Of a stretch of DNA of 33,697 nt, positions 8,373 to 18,328 are shown one piece after another. Origin of the DNA: Anaerolineae bacterium. Lineage in GTDB: Bacteria > Chloroflexota > Anaerolineae > JAKLPW01. The stretch is taken from the NCBI GenBank assembly GCA_022013675.1, contig JAKLPW010000096.1, forward strand, positions 1-33,697, written 5' to 3'. Made by a program: the position numbers and the translations under genes. The notes beneath the pieces are model-generated. The model saw only the letters and a program-made list of their open reading frames with translations, did no database searches and was not told where the DNA came from. Position 1 is the stretch's first letter, and each line of letters starts with the position of its first letter.

Positions 8373-9481
8373 CTATGCAACAAAGCTCGCGCAGCGCCCT
8401 CCCAGGTGAATTGGCCGGCTCGAATCAGCCCTTTGCGAATCATCTCTGCTCGCAGATCGCCCTCAGACAAGACTCGAAACATGGCTTCTGCCAACCCATC
8501 CACATCCAAGGGGTCCACCATCTCCGCCACTCCATCGACCACCTCGGGCAGCGACGAAGCGTTCGAACTCACCACGGGCGTACCACATGCCATGGCTTCC
8601 AGTGGCGGCAACCCAAAGCCCTCGTATAGGGAAGGAAACACGAACAGGTCCGCCAGGCTATACAGAGTTGGCAAGTCATCATCCTCGAAGAACCCCAGGA
8701 ATATGACCTTTCCATTCAGTTCCAACTCCTCCACTCGCCGAAAGATCCTCTCGTACAGCCACCCCTTGCCTCCGGCAATCACTAGCTTCACATCCAGATC
8801 TATCCTGTCTATCAAGCAGCCGTAAGCCCCTAGCAGCCGTTCGTAGTTCTTGCGAGGCTGCAAAGTGCCCACGCTCAGGATGAAGCGCTCGGGCAACCCG
8901 TACTGTTCCCTCACCCGGGCCAGCGAGATCGCGTCAGTGATCGGATGAAATCGCTTCTCAACCCCCGAATAGAGCACCTCCACTCTATCAGAGTCCACCG
9001 CGAGCAACTCGATCAAGTCCTGCCGGGTACTCTCCGAGTCAGCTAGTATCAAATCGGCCCGGCCAACAGAACGAGGCACGGCACTTTCCAGGTATTCACG
9101 GAACGCCGCCTCATAACACTCTGGGTGCCGCAGGAATGAAAGATCGTGCACCGTAAGGATACTCTTCGCCTTACGGAGGGGCGGCAGGACAAAATCCGGA
9201 GAATGGAAGAGATCCACCGTCCCAGTAAACAGATCGGCCCACAGAGGCACTCTGAGCCGCTGCCACAGAACAGTCATCCAGTAATCGGAGAGCGGAAGGG
9301 GAATCAAACGAAAATTGTGTGGCCATTTCTCATCTACATTCCTCGGTGCTCTCCCCGCAAACAAGATACAGTAGCTATGCGCGCTCCCCACTGTCGTCAA
9401 GCCCCTGACCAGGCTACGGGCATAACGTCCAATACCGCCGCCCTGTCTAACCGCCGCCGTGTAGTCTATCCCGATGCGCAC
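8339..9481 (-). CDS. GT4 family glycosyltransferase
   Basis: 380 aa, GTG start one base after the GtrA stop codon, so probably coupled. GT-B fold: the N-terminal glycine-rich GGGIGRYARSL region is followed by the C-terminal nucleotide-sugar domain with SVGTLQPRKNYERLL and the EGFGLPPLEAMACGTPVVSS segment carrying the E-x7-E motif of GT4 retaining enzymes. It would transfer a sugar from a nucleotide-sugar donor to a growing lipid-linked glycan on the cytoplasmic face of the membrane. It is the last gene of the seven-gene polysaccharide operon. Donor and acceptor cannot be told from sequence. The 3' end overlaps the PIN-domain remnant on the other strand. Confidence 0.88.
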   Translation of the reverse strand: MRIGIDYTAAVRQGGGIGRYARSLVRGLTTVGSAHSYCILFAGRAPRNVDEKWPHNFRLIPLPLSDYWMTVLWQRLRVPLWADLFTGTVDLFHSPDFVLPPLRKAKSILTVHDLSFLRHPECYEAAFREYLESAVPRSVGRADLILADSESTRQDLIELLAVDSDRVEVLYSGVEKRFHPITDAISLARVREQYGLPERFILSVGTLQPRKNYERLLGAYGCLIDRIDLDVKLVIAGGKGWLYERIFRRVEELELNGKVIFLGFFEDDDLPTLYSLADLFVFPSLYEGFGLPPLEAMACGTPVVSSNASSLPEVVDGVAEMVDPLDVDGLAEAMFRVLSEGDLRAEMIRKGLIRAGQFTWEGAARALLHSYERLGMSPEA

Positions 9482-9482
9482 T

Positions 9483-9932
9483 TCAGATCCCCCGGTAGGT
9501 CCAGATACGATTGATGCCGAAGTTCCAAAACAGGACTACCACAGTGGCAAGAGCCTTGGCCAGATTGTACCCCAAGGTGCCAAGTCCGGCGAAAAGGTAA
9601 CGACTTGTTCCCATGAAGAGAGTTTGATTGATCAGATATCCCCCCAGACTGACAATGAAGAACCGTCCTAACTGCGAGACAAATCGCTTCTCCCGCGACT
9701 CCGGGAAGGACCACAAGCGGTTCCCAAGGAAGTTGCTGAACGCCGCCACACTGAAAGAGCAAGTGTTTGCAGCGAATTGGTCAACTCCCACACTCAGAAT
9801 GAGCACATTGAGGATAGCGAAGTCCACAAGGGTTCCGAAGCCCCCCACAATCGCGAACTTGATGAAACGCTCGATCTCCTTGCCCTTGTCCCCAAACATA
9901 GCAACAATTCTATCCAGCAGAAGCCACCTCAA
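9483..9932 (-). CDS. GtrA-like membrane protein
   Basis: 149 aa if the TTG at 9932 is used; 138 aa from an in-frame ATG at 9899 (MFGDKGKEIERF...), which gives a more usual N-terminus. Neither has a clear ribosome-binding site. The pattern RFIKFAIVGGFGTLVDFAIL, then NFLGNRLWSF and a final NFGINRIWTY is diagnostic of the GtrA family, with four predicted transmembrane helices. GtrA proteins are thought to help move polyprenyl-linked sugars across the cytoplasmic membrane, or otherwise support glycosylation of surface polymers. Position between a polymerase/ligase and a glycosyltransferase fits that role. Confidence 0.87.
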   Translation of the reverse strand: MRWLLLDRIVAMFGDKGKEIERFIKFAIVGGFGTLVDFAILNVLILSVGVDQFAANTCSFSVAAFSNFLGNRLWSFPESREKRFVSQLGRFFIVSLGGYLINQTLFMGTSRYLFAGLGTLGYNLAKALATVVVLFWNFGINRIWTYRGI

Positions 9933-9950
9933 TGTTAGATTGCCGAGTTA

Positions 9951-11420
9951 TTACCCCATACACTCCGATGCCGCCGCTTGCCGTACTGCAACGCAAAGCA
10001 GGCCAAGCATCATCCCCACCTGGAGGTACATTCCGTGGACGTAGAGATTGTCGAATAGGTTATGTATAGTCAAGTGCGTTAGCACTCCCAAGACCCCTAG
10101 CGCTACTCCCTGCCAGTATCCGCGAGCGCGAGTTGCGCCCCTCCAGGCATACCAGAGCCAGGCTACCACAAGCACGACATAGGACAGCAAACCCACAAGA
10201 CCAGCTTCAGCTCCTACATGCAGATAATAGTTGTGCGCGTGTCCCAGAGGATCCTGCCATCGGTTCAGAGCGTACGCAGGGTAAACCAGAGCATAATTAC
10301 CCATTCCCACTCCGGTCCAGGGGTGCGCCTCCAGCATCTCGCTGGCCGCCTGCCAATGAGCCAGTCGCTCCATCACCGCCCAGTTCTCATCGGTGACTTC
10401 CACAGAGCGCAGATCAACCCCTTCCAGGTAAACGGTGAGATCGCCAAGTCGCTGGAAGACAGACGATGGAATCAAATGCAGCAAATCGGCTGCTATCAGC
10501 AAACTAACCGCAACCGCCACGATCAGCAGCAGCCGAGCCACCCATCGCCACCCTCTGGCCACGCTCATGACCACAAAAGCTCCCGCGAAACCCAGCCATG
10601 CTCCCCGCGACCAGCTCATGATCATTGCCAGCCCCATCAACCCCGTCCCAACCAATGCCACTACCCAGCACGTCAACCGCTGCCAGCGAGCTTCCTGCCC
10701 CCCCCCTCGCCAGGAGTTCCAGTTAGTCATGGCGATACCCAAAGCCAGCGGCAGAGTCAAGCCTAGATAGCCGCCGAACGGATTGGGTTGCCCAAAGGTT
10801 CCCGATGCCCGCATAAAGCGACCAAAGAGCACAAAGCCGGGCGGACCCACCTGAAACAGAAATTGATAGACGCCCAGCAACGCTTCAGCGGCCCCGGCAA
10901 TGATGAAGGCCAAGACCAATATCTGAGATTCTCTGCCCTCTAGATGGTGAACCACGAAGAGATAAATGGCCAGCAGCTCTACCCATTTGATGATCTCCAC
11001 CACGCTCAGACTGAGAGAAGTCGCGCCCAGTAAGGACACCAAGCCTGCTGCCACGAATCCCAGCAGCGGTAGCACCAGGGGAGGCCTGCCAGATGAAACC
11101 CGTCCGAAAGCCAGCGTGCGAGCCAGCCAGGAGGCGATCATCAGTGCCAGCAGCACTTCAGTTGCCCCAACCGAGAAGGAGCCGACACGAACCTGCTTCA
11201 AGGAACCGAAGGGCACTGCAAAGGCCAGCAGCACAACCCCGTACTGGGGATACAGGAACAGCAAGAAGAAAACGATACCACTGCAAACCAACGACGTAGC
11301 CAGGGTCAGTGGCCAGGTGGCGATGAAGTACCCCAGCAAGAACAAAACCAGGAGTTGCGCAGCGCGAGCCCATAGCCTACAGGGCAATTTAGACAGGAGT
11401 GATGAACGGCTTCCCCCCAT
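9951..11420 (-). CDS. O-antigen polymerase/ligase family membrane protein (Wzy_C)
   Basis: 489 aa from the ATG at 11420-11418 (another ATG immediately upstream at 11423); GGGAAGAGG lies just before the pair. The open frame continues to 11660 but that part overlaps the preceding gene and reads as low-complexity Arg/Ser sequence, so it is rejected. Around ten or more transmembrane helices. Family signatures: RASGTFGQPNPFGGYLGL, SWSRGAWLG, and late in the protein WTGVGMGNYALVYP followed by HAHNYYLHVGAEAGLVG, as in WaaL/Wzy proteins. Expected to polymerise repeat units, or ligate them to an acceptor, on the outer face of the membrane. It is the second such enzyme in this operon. Confidence 0.88.
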   Translation of the reverse strand: MGGSRSSLLSKLPCRLWARAAQLLVLFLLGYFIATWPLTLATSLVCSGIVFFLLFLYPQYGVVLLAFAVPFGSLKQVRVGSFSVGATEVLLALMIASWLARTLAFGRVSSGRPPLVLPLLGFVAAGLVSLLGATSLSLSVVEIIKWVELLAIYLFVVHHLEGRESQILVLAFIIAGAAEALLGVYQFLFQVGPPGFVLFGRFMRASGTFGQPNPFGGYLGLTLPLALGIAMTNWNSWRGGGQEARWQRLTCWVVALVGTGLMGLAMIMSWSRGAWLGFAGAFVVMSVARGWRWVARLLLIVAVAVSLLIAADLLHLIPSSVFQRLGDLTVYLEGVDLRSVEVTDENWAVMERLAHWQAASEMLEAHPWTGVGMGNYALVYPAYALNRWQDPLGHAHNYYLHVGAEAGLVGLLSYVVLVVAWLWYAWRGATRARGYWQGVALGVLGVLTHLTIHNLFDNLYVHGMYLQVGMMLGLLCVAVRQAAASECMG

Positions 11421-11460
11421 CATCCTCTTCCCACTCTCGGCACACCTTCGTCCGCTGCTC

Positions 11461-12402
11461 TCATACCCGATGTCGGAACCATTTCGCGGTCGCCCGAAGT
11501 CCCTCTTCCAGGCTAACCTTGGGGATCCAGCCCAGTACCTCCCGCGCCTTCTCGATATCAGGTCGGCGCGTCTGAGGATCTTCCTTTGTGCGCTGATCCT
11601 CGGGCACGATGAATACGATCTTCGATGCCCCCCCCACGACCTCCAGCACCTTCTGCGCAAAGTCGAGAATAGTCATCTCATCAGGATTGCCCAGGTTTAC
11701 CGGCATACACTCGCTGGACATTAGAAGTCGATAGAGACCTTCGACAAGATCGCTGTAGTAACAGAAACTGCGCGTCCGCGAGCCATCATCATACACCGTC
11801 AGCGGTTCCCCCTTCAGCGACTGCCTAATGAAATTGGGCACTACTCGGCCGTCATCCAACCTCATGCGAGGGCCATACGTATTGAATATGCGTGCGATTC
11901 GCGTGTCCACACCATGATAACGATGATAGGCCATAGTCAGAGCCTCCGCAAAGCGCTTCGACTCATCATATACGCCACGCGGCCCCACCGGATTCACGTT
12001 GCCCCAATACTCCTCGGGCTGAGGGTGAACCAAGGGGTCGCCGTAGACCTCCGAAGTCGAGGCCAGCAAGAAGCGAGCGCCCTTTTTCTTGGCCAAGCCC
12101 AGCGCTTTGTGTGTCCCCAAAGCCCCCACTTTCAACGTCTGGATTGGCTTCTCCAGATAGTCCACGGGGCTTGGCAACGACGCCAAGTGCAGGACCGCAT
12201 CCAACTGCCCCTCCAAGTAGATGTACTCGGTGACATCCTGCTTGATGAACTTGAAGCGATCATTGCCCGCCAACTGCTCGATGTTCTTCGTGCTACCTGT
12301 GACCAGGTTGTCTAGAGCAATAACTTCATGTCCCCGCGATAACAATAGATCGCAGAGATGTGAGCCAATGAACCCCGCCCCTCCAGTAACCAGGACCCTC
12401 AT
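11461..12402 (-). CDS. UDP-glucuronate decarboxylase-like NAD-dependent epimerase/dehydratase
   Basis: 313 aa from the ATG at 12402-12400; a GTG four codons upstream is rejected because GGAGG lies 5 nt before the ATG and the ATG overlaps the preceding stop (ATGA). An extended [14 protein letters not shown] (NAD-binding GxxGxxG) at the N-terminus, [11 protein letters not shown], catalytic YDESK, and IFNTYGPRM. The combination [20 protein letters not shown] with [13 protein letters not shown] is characteristic of UDP-xylose synthases, which decarboxylate UDP-glucuronate to UDP-xylose. It would feed a pentose into the glycan built by the surrounding genes. A related 4-epimerase or dTDP-glucose dehydratase activity is less likely. 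Confidence 0.85.
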   Translation of the reverse strand: MRVLVTGGAGFIGSHLCDLLLSRGHEVIALDNLVTGSTKNIEQLAGNDRFKFIKQDVTEYIYLEGQLDAVLHLASLPSPVDYLEKPIQTLKVGALGTHKALGLAKKKGARFLLASTSEVYGDPLVHPQPEEYWGNVNPVGPRGVYDESKRFAEALTMAYHRYHGVDTRIARIFNTYGPRMRLDDGRVVPNFIRQSLKGEPLTVYDDGSRTRSFCYYSDLVEGLYRLLMSSECMPVNLGNPDEMTILDFAQKVLEVVGGASKIVFIVPEDQRTKEDPQTRRPDIEKAREVLGWIPKVSLEEGLRATAKWFRHRV

Positions 12403-15400
12403 ACTTCCCTCCACTCACGAATTCGGTGTGTAAGTATAGCGCAAAGATAGTGTAGCGTCAAAGGTAAATCCTTCTCAGCATAATCACATCCCCCCTGGAG
12501 GCACCTCAGCACTCCCAAGGACATGAAGAACACGAACGCAAGCTCCACGACGAAGTACGAACTATCAATCATGCCGTGAGTCACAAAGGCCACCATGCTA
12601 GCCATCAGACCCAATGCCACAGCGCCCGAGTCAGTCTCTATCTGCGAGCGATACAGCCGTAGCCCTGCTCGAAAGAAGGTCCCCAGCAACCAAGCCAGCG
12701 ACACAACTCCGAGAATTCCTAAGCGCGTCCAATAATCGAGGATGATATTGTGTGGATGCGAGAGATTCGGCTCGATCTCAGCGCCGGGCAGCATGTAGTC
12801 CGGATAGAGATACAAGAAGTTGTCGAGGCCGATACCAGACAACGGATGGTCTCGTATCATGTGCAGCGCTGATTCCCACAAACGCTGACGCAGAAACCCT
12901 GTCCCCTCCTGGAACTGGAATATGGAGGCAATGCGCTCGCTGCCGGCGAGAGGAATGAGACTTAGCAGAGCCACCAGCACGATCCCCAGGACAATGGTGA
13001 AAGAACGCCGCCCCCTCAAAAGACCAAGGAATATCATGGCCCCAGGCACACCCAGCAGCCAGGCACCCCGGGAATAGGTCAGGAAAAGGCAGAGCATGAT
13101 TGGTACGCAGGCCCCCCCGTAGAGCCAGCGTCGCCAGGTCGTACGCCCCGTCCATGCCATCGCCACTGCCACAGGAAGCAGACGCCCCAGCAACAGTCCC
13201 ATGTTGTTGGGAGAGCCGTAGATGCCCCTTACACGACGCACACCCTCCGCCACAATGACATCGTCTGTGAATGCGTACTGATAGAGCCCGTGAAGCGACA
13301 GAACCAACCCCACAGCGACAAAGGCATCCACTAACCACAACAGCTTCCGTCTCCCCATGTGACCATCACGGATCAGCAAATAGAACACCACCGGTTCCAA
13401 AACCACGGTGCGTAGCTCTCGCAGGCTAACCCGCAGATTAGCCGAAGTGGCCAGAGAAAGCAGGCTGACCACCAGGAAGAAAAGCACGGCCTTGTCCATG
13501 AGGTCAAGCCCGGCTACCATCTCGGCGACCGTGACGCGGATTCCACTCCTTCCAATAGACCCCCTAATCTTCCGCCCGTGATCCTGAAGCCAGTGAATAG
13601 CATGAGCTAAAAGAGCACAGAGCGACAATACTTCCACCAGACTGAATCGCATGGACCCCAGAGGTTTAGAGTAGACTGCTAGTGGCGCCGCTACCACAAT
13701 GCTGACCAGAGCCAGGTCCCGGCGCAGATAGAACAAAGCAACGACGGTCAGCAAAGCGAGCAAGCTCACTGGTAGCCAAGGAGAGCTGTAATAGACCGCT
13801 ATCGCGGAAGTCACCAATACCCACTGCAGCCATTCGGATCGGTCGAAGTACCAGCCTGATGCCAGAGTCCACCACGACCTCCACGGCAACCGGGCCGCCA
13901 AGTTCAATCCCCGCCAGGTTACGATGAGCATCGCCAGCCCCAGCAACGTCAGGTTGCGATAGAAAGCCCCAAAGTCGCTGTCTCGCCGCACAACAAATCG
14001 TCGAATGATCACCCCACGGTCATTTTCAGAGACGGCCTCCAAACGCAAAGTGTGCTCGTCGGCCGGCAGCCCCTTCGCAGCCACTATCCAGGAGCACCCT
14101 CCCGCTATCTCGGCAAGATCCACTTCTTTCACAAGTGAACACGCCTTATCTTGGGTATCACTTTGCCCCCCATCCAACCAGATACGCAGCGCACGACCCT
14201 CCGCTTCCACTTCCAAATCCAAACGGGTGCCCCAGAATGGCACTACCAACGAAGCCTGAGAAGCATAGGAGATCAGAGTCCCATCTAACTCAGCCCACTC
14301 TCCCTGCCGTTCTACAACCCAGGACGCAGCAGAATACCGGCCTGGATAGGCTCGCTGCCAGGCAGTGCTTCCTTTGTGCAGAAGCTGGTGGTATAGAAGC
14401 CGAGGCTCCCCACTGGCATCCAGCAACGAGAATCCCCACGTAGGATCGTCAAGAGGAAGAATGGGTTGAAAGTGCTGCAGGCAAACGGCCCCCAACCAAG
14501 GCCATTCCTGCCGGGTTCGCTCGAGTGCCTCCAGGGTACGTTGGGCTTGCTTCTCCTCCGAGTCCGTGCCCCAAGGAGACGGCAGCCCAGCCCATTCATC
14601 GGGCAACGCATTCCAGCCAAACTCGACCGCCCAGATAGGCTTGTCACCATCCCCCTGGCGCACCATCTCTTCCCTCAACAGAATCAGACGGGAGAAATTC
14701 AACACTGAGGGATCAACACGCCGGTCATGGGGGCCAGACCAAAATCCATACGGTTTGGCGGCCAGAATGTCGAAGTACGCGCCCCCACCCTCCCTATAAA
14801 CCTGACGCAGGAACTCGATCTCATTCATATTGCGGCCACCGGGCTCTATGTTAGGGGCAAGGGCCGCGCCCAAGACATAGACCCTGTCATCAGTCGACTT
14901 GAGCCGTAACCATCCCGCCCTTAACAGCCGGACGTAAGCAGATGGGTCAACGTCCCTCGCACCCCAATGTGGAGCGATGTTGGGCTGATCCCAAATCTGA
15001 TAGTAGTCTACCACATCTCCGTAGCGCCGGGCATAGGCCTCGACATAGGCCGCATAGAAGTCCTCACTCTGAGGGGGAGCGAGGGGATTACCTACATCCG
15101 CGTCTGCCCTGGCCCACTCGGGGGAGCCTTCCAATACGGCGATCAGCTCCAATCCCTGCTCCTGAACGAGACCTACAATGCGGTCCCACCGGTCCCAGCG
15201 GAAATCGCCGGGTTGAGGCTCGATCTCCGACCACGGGAAGCTCTGGCGAACCCAATGAAAGCCTCCCTGCTGGATCAGACTCAAGGCCAAACGCAGGTCT
15301 TCTTCACTTTCGTACTGCTCCAGAGAAACATTCACCCCCATGGGCTGCACGTAGTCCAGGGAAGCAGAAGGAGGATCCCCATAGACAATGCCTCGGTTCT

Positions 15401-15548
15401 CCTCCTGCCAAACCGATATCTGGCCGACGGCCAAACGGCACAAGAAAACTAGAATAGTCACATATGCCAGCAGAACAACTACAACCAACGCTGGGTGGCG
15501 CATTAGTCGCTGGTACGCACCTCGCAATGCCTCTCTCCCTCTTGTCAT
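12399..15548 (-). CDS. fusion: clan GH-A-like glycoside hydrolase domain + O-antigen polymerase/ligase
   Basis: 1049 aa from the ATG at 15548-15546, which overlaps the preceding stop (ATGA); a further 45 upstream codons are rejected as overlap with the neighbour. Order: cytoplasmic N-terminus; signal-anchor helix about 20-42; a TIM-barrel domain about 65-395 resembling GH39/GH5 enzymes ([32 protein letters not shown] at 185-190, WAVEFGW with E309); a beta-rich region about 400-525 that may bind sugar; then about a dozen helices from 530 on with polymerase signatures RGIYGSPNN (775-782), TYSRGAW (824-830) and [17 protein letters not shown] (931-947). The barrel would face outward. The usual acid/base Glu of the (N/D)EP motif is Gln188, while the presumed nucleophile Glu309 is kept, so hydrolysis is doubtful. 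Likely role: polymerising or transferring an exported glycan that the barrel binds or processes. Confidence 0.85.
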   Translation of the reverse strand: MTRGREALRGAYQRLMRHPALVVVVLLAYVTILVFLCRLAVGQISVWQEENRGIVYGDPPSASLDYVQPMGVNVSLEQYESEEDLRLALSLIQQGGFHWVRQSFPWSEIEPQPGDFRWDRWDRIVGLVQEQGLELIAVLEGSPEWARADADVGNPLAPPQSEDFYAAYVEAYARRYGDVVDYYQIWDQPNIAPHWGARDVDPSAYVRLLRAGWLRLKSTDDRVYVLGAALAPNIEPGGRNMNEIEFLRQVYREGGGAYFDILAAKPYGFWSGPHDRRVDPSVLNFSRLILLREEMVRQGDGDKPIWAVEFGWNALPDEWAGLPSPWGTDSEEKQAQRTLEALERTRQEWPWLGAVCLQHFQPILPLDDPTWGFSLLDASGEPRLLYHQLLHKGSTAWQRAYPGRYSAASWVVERQGEWAELDGTLISYASQASLVVPFWGTRLDLEVEAEGRALRIWLDGGQSDTQDKACSLVKEVDLAEIAGGCSWIVAAKGLPADEHTLRLEAVSENDRGVIIRRFVVRRDSDFGAFYRNLTLLGLAMLIVTWRGLNLAARLPWRSWWTLASGWYFDRSEWLQWVLVTSAIAVYYSSPWLPVSLLALLTVVALFYLRRDLALVSIVVAAPLAVYSKPLGSMRFSLVEVLSLCALLAHAIHWLQDHGRKIRGSIGRSGIRVTVAEMVAGLDLMDKAVLFFLVVSLLSLATSANLRVSLRELRTVVLEPVVFYLLIRDGHMGRRKLLWLVDAFVAVGLVLSLHGLYQYAFTDDVIVAEGVRRVRGIYGSPNNMGLLLGRLLPVAVAMAWTGRTTWRRWLYGGACVPIMLCLFLTYSRGAWLLGVPGAMIFLGLLRGRRSFTIVLGIVLVALLSLIPLAGSERIASIFQFQEGTGFLRQRLWESALHMIRDHPLSGIGLDNFLYLYPDYMLPGAEIEPNLSHPHNIILDYWTRLGILGVVSLAWLLGTFFRAGLRLYRSQIETDSGAVALGLMASMVAFVTHGMIDSSYFVVELAFVFFMSLGVLRCLQGGCDYAEKDLPLTLHYLCAILTHRIREWREV

Positions 15549-17116
15549 TGCCCAGACAGTACCCAACGAGGCTGCCCACTCAGACCATCGGCCGTGAGAG
15601 CTTGGGGTACACCTCCAGAGGCATCTATCAAGTACAGATTGCCTTTCGCAGCCACCACCAGTTGATCTCCCAGCGGTGACCAAGAACAGATTGGTACCGT
15701 GAGTTCCTGGGTCTCCCCTACCGAGAACACGTCCATCTCGAAACTTCCGTATCGGTCAGTGACATACAGGTCATACGGCGACTCATCGGAGGTCATGGGC
15801 CTGCGGGCCCTGAGGAAGGCGATTTCCGCAAAGTTACCGTCGGCTAGTTCAAGTGGTTGAGGAGACCATCGCGGCATGCTCCACATACCCACGGCTGATA
15901 CGACTCGCCTGTGCGTACCAGTCTCAGCGTTCACCAGATATAGATCAAAAAGCGGGCTGTCCTCGACCGGACCTATCTCCTGTGAGGCCACGTGCACGAC
16001 AGCCACTAGCCAGCGACTATCGGGGGACCAAGACATGGAAGGCAGCCAGACCCACTCCGCGTATGTGTGGTAAGCCGGAAAGGAGAGCAAGGGACTCCGT
16101 TCGCCATCCAGCAGACTGATAACTCCGATCTCATTGGCCTTGGCATAGGCTATCTGTTCCCCGTTGGGAGACAAGGCGAAGCTAGTGCCCCACCAACTGT
16201 ACAGAGCGCTTTGATCAGGCTCCAGAACCTGTGTCACAGTAACGCCGTCAGCAGACGATAGCCATAGATCGTTGCGAGCGCGCCACCCGGGAGCTCCCTC
16301 CGTTCTCTCCGCCGTCGAATAGACAAACCAATTGCCCGTGGGTCCCCAGGCGGCATAAGGAACCCCTTCGATACCCAGGCTGCTAGCTGACTCCTCCCTT
16401 AATCGTGTATCCACGATCCACAGGGTATTCAAGGGATCACTGGCGTTAGCGCCGCCCCGACACGAGAAGAGAAGTCGGGTGCCATCCGAAGACAAAGAAA
16501 GCAATCGACCATCCAGGTTCCCCTCGAAAGTAAGTGGGCGCTTCTCTCCGCTACGCCCATCAATCACCCAGGCATTGCCTCCTGAGATATAGGCCACCAG
16601 TCCAGGCAGCGACGCCGGCGGCACCATGCCTCTGATTCCCACGATCACCACTTCCGTGCGTGGCTCACTGATAAGCCGGCGCTCCACCAGTTCACGTCGC
16701 ACTTCCTTCCCCTGCTCAAGGACTACGTGATAGACCAACTCCTCCTCGCCGTTCTGACCCTGGGTCAATATGCGCTTCTCACCCGGAGGACGTGATTCAT
16801 CTCTAAGGATCCGCTGAGAGTACGGGATCAAAATTTGCTCCTGTCGTTCCTCCACCCGCGTAATCGTGACAGTCAAGCCGGGATAGATCTCCGTCCACAG
16901 GCCGGGCTCTATCCAATCCAGATCACCCAGCTCCAGCCCCCTCTCGGCCAGCAATCCCCTGACCGTAATAGCCTCAGTCTGGACCACGTCCTCGCTCCCG
17001 CCTACGCGGATGAGGACCCACGTGATTGGCTCAGGTTTCGGACGGCATCCCTCCGCCCCGCCAACGAGGCCAGTCAGGAAGATGAGGCCAACTATTAACC
17101 AACGACGAGCGCTCAT
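15545..17116 (-). CDS. secreted G5-domain and beta-propeller (TolB/WD40-like) protein
   Basis: 523 aa. N-terminal hydrophobic segment (about 5-22) ending in AEGC, a signal peptide or weak lipobox with Cys24. Then a DUF348-like segment about 48-88 (ITVRGLLAERGLELGD), a G5 domain about 88-160 (IPYSQRILRDES...ILTQGQNGEEELVYHVVLEQGKEVRRELV..., given as landmarks), and from about 170 repeated blades of the type LSSDGTRLLFS, LSPNGEQIAYA, WSPDSRWLVAV and WSPLGDQLVVA, as in PD40/TolB propellers. DUF348 and G5 domains occur in wall- or glycan-associated proteins and G5 has been linked to sugar binding. Located between a glycosyltransferase and the fusion polymerase, with an ATGA overlap to the latter, it is probably an extracytoplasmic accessory of glycan assembly. 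Exact function unknown. Confidence 0.8.
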   Translation of the reverse strand: MSARRWLIVGLIFLTGLVGGAEGCRPKPEPITWVLIRVGGSEDVVQTEAITVRGLLAERGLELGDLDWIEPGLWTEIYPGLTVTITRVEERQEQILIPYSQRILRDESRPPGEKRILTQGQNGEEELVYHVVLEQGKEVRRELVERRLISEPRTEVVIVGIRGMVPPASLPGLVAYISGGNAWVIDGRSGEKRPLTFEGNLDGRLLSLSSDGTRLLFSCRGGANASDPLNTLWIVDTRLREESASSLGIEGVPYAAWGPTGNWFVYSTAERTEGAPGWRARNDLWLSSADGVTVTQVLEPDQSALYSWWGTSFALSPNGEQIAYAKANEIGVISLLDGERSPLLSFPAYHTYAEWVWLPSMSWSPDSRWLVAVVHVASQEIGPVEDSPLFDLYLVNAETGTHRRVVSAVGMWSMPRWSPQPLELADGNFAEIAFLRARRPMTSDESPYDLYVTDRYGSFEMDVFSVGETQELTVPICSWSPLGDQLVVAAKGNLYLIDASGGVPQALTADGLSGQPRWVLSGQ

Positions 17117-17144
17117 ATTACTGTCCCTGGCTTCTTCATCTCTC

Positions 17145-18254
17145 TCAGTTCCCCAAAAGATCCCTGTAAACGCGATATGTTTCAGCCGCTATCCGGGCCT
17201 GTGTGAAGTTCTCCAACACCCTCTGGCGACCTTTCATCGCCAGCTCCTGACGCAAATGAGCATCTCGTTGGACGCGGGACAGCTCCCGCGTTAACGCGGA
17301 CACATCGCCCTCAGGGAATACCAATCCTGCATCACCGATCACATTGGGTATTTCACCCGATGCGGCGCCAATCACCGGTACCTCACATGCCATCGCTTCA
17401 ACAAGGACCCTCCCAAACTGCTCCTTCCAGTTAGGACGCGAGAGAGACGGCAACACAAGCACATCCAGATCGTTCAGGTAGCGAGGCATCTGGCTTGCAG
17501 GAATCGGCGCGCGGAATGTCACTCGCTTCGAAATATCCAGATCCTCACTCAGAGCCAGCAAAGCAGGACGTGTAGGTCCCGTACCCAACACCCTGAGATG
17601 CCAATCCCCATCTAGCCTGGACACGGCCTCTAGCAGGAGGTGTACTCCTTTCTGCTCCACCAGACGCCCCGCGTATCCGATGGTGAAACCATCTGACGCC
17701 GTCGCACGCACCTCTGGGAAGGACCGGTAGATTCTCGGGTCCACCCCGAACTGTGGGATCACGACGGTCGGACCAGCGTAACCCTTCGTGCGCAGCACGT
17801 CCACTGCCTCTTGGTTACCTGCGATGGCACATCCCGCCCGATGTAAGACATATGATTCAATCCACGACCAAGGAGGCGGATAACGACGCGCCAGGTTCTG
17901 CCAGGTGAAGAACAGAGTGCGTGCCCCCGCCCCCTCTGCAAGTCGCAGGGCCTGGTACGTAGCCAAGTTGTATGGCTCCTCGTCTATGTGACAGACGTCC
18001 GGCCTGACACGGCGAAACTGTCTTGCTAGCCCAGGATAGAAGTGAAGGTGAAAATGGCCGTTGAACGCCATTGGCTCCACTTCCAGCTCATATCCTAACG
18101 TATGCTCCCGCTCCAGCAGAATCGTCCGCCCGGCCTCCCGCCAGTAGGCGGGCACCACAACCGTGAGTTCAACTCCTGGAAGAGTAGCCAGTTCCTCCAG
18201 TTTCTTCTGGTATGGCCCGACGATGCAAGCTTTGGACACCATCAAAACACGCAC
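17145..18254 (-). CDS. GT4 family glycosyltransferase, first gene of the polysaccharide operon
   Basis: 369 aa, GTG start with GGAGGAG 8 or more nt upstream (an ATG at codon 5 lacks this spacing). GT-B fold: N-terminal acceptor domain with HIDEEPYNLATYQAL and FFTWQNLARRYPPPW; C-terminal donor domain with YAGRLVEQKGVHLLLEA, VLPSLSRPNWKEQFGRVLVEA and MACEVPVIG. The HIDEEPYN...TWQN pattern resembles GT4 enzymes of exopolysaccharide clusters. It presumably adds a sugar to a lipid-linked intermediate in the cytoplasm. Transcribed from the minus-strand promoter at 18292-18320, divergently from another GT4 gene; the G5/propeller gene follows after 28 nt. Confidence 0.88.
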   Translation of the reverse strand: MRVLMVSKACIVGPYQKKLEELATLPGVELTVVVPAYWREAGRTILLEREHTLGYELEVEPMAFNGHFHLHFYPGLARQFRRVRPDVCHIDEEPYNLATYQALRLAEGAGARTLFFTWQNLARRYPPPWSWIESYVLHRAGCAIAGNQEAVDVLRTKGYAGPTVVIPQFGVDPRIYRSFPEVRATASDGFTIGYAGRLVEQKGVHLLLEAVSRLDGDWHLRVLGTGPTRPALLALSEDLDISKRVTFRAPIPASQMPRYLNDLDVLVLPSLSRPNWKEQFGRVLVEAMACEVPVIGAASGEIPNVIGDAGLVFPEGDVSALTRELSRVQRDAHLRQELAMKGRQRVLENFTQARIAAETYRVYRDLLGN

Positions 18255-18291
18255 GAGTTCAACTCCTCCAACTCGATTTCCTTAGGGTTGG

Positions 18292-18320
18292 ATGATACCT
18301 TCTATAGCCCCACACGTCAA
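18292..18320 (-). promoter_or_regulatory. minus-strand promoter of the polysaccharide operon
   Basis: Read on the minus strand: -35 TTGACG (18320-18315), 17-nt spacer, -10 TATCAT (18297-18292), 38 nt before the GTG start of the first glycosyltransferase gene. The paired palindromes at 18329-18364 begin 8 bp upstream of its -35. Confidence 0.72.
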
Positions 18321-18328
18321 ACGCAATC

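Noticed and set aside
11424-11660. 80-codon N-terminal extension of the second polymerase/ligase
   Set aside because: It overlaps the epimerase gene and is Arg/Ser-rich sequence with no signal-anchor or family match.
15549-15683. 45-codon N-terminal extension of the fusion polymerase gene
   Set aside because: It lies inside the preceding gene and the ATG at 15548 overlaps that gene's stop as ATGA, a standard coupling arrangement.
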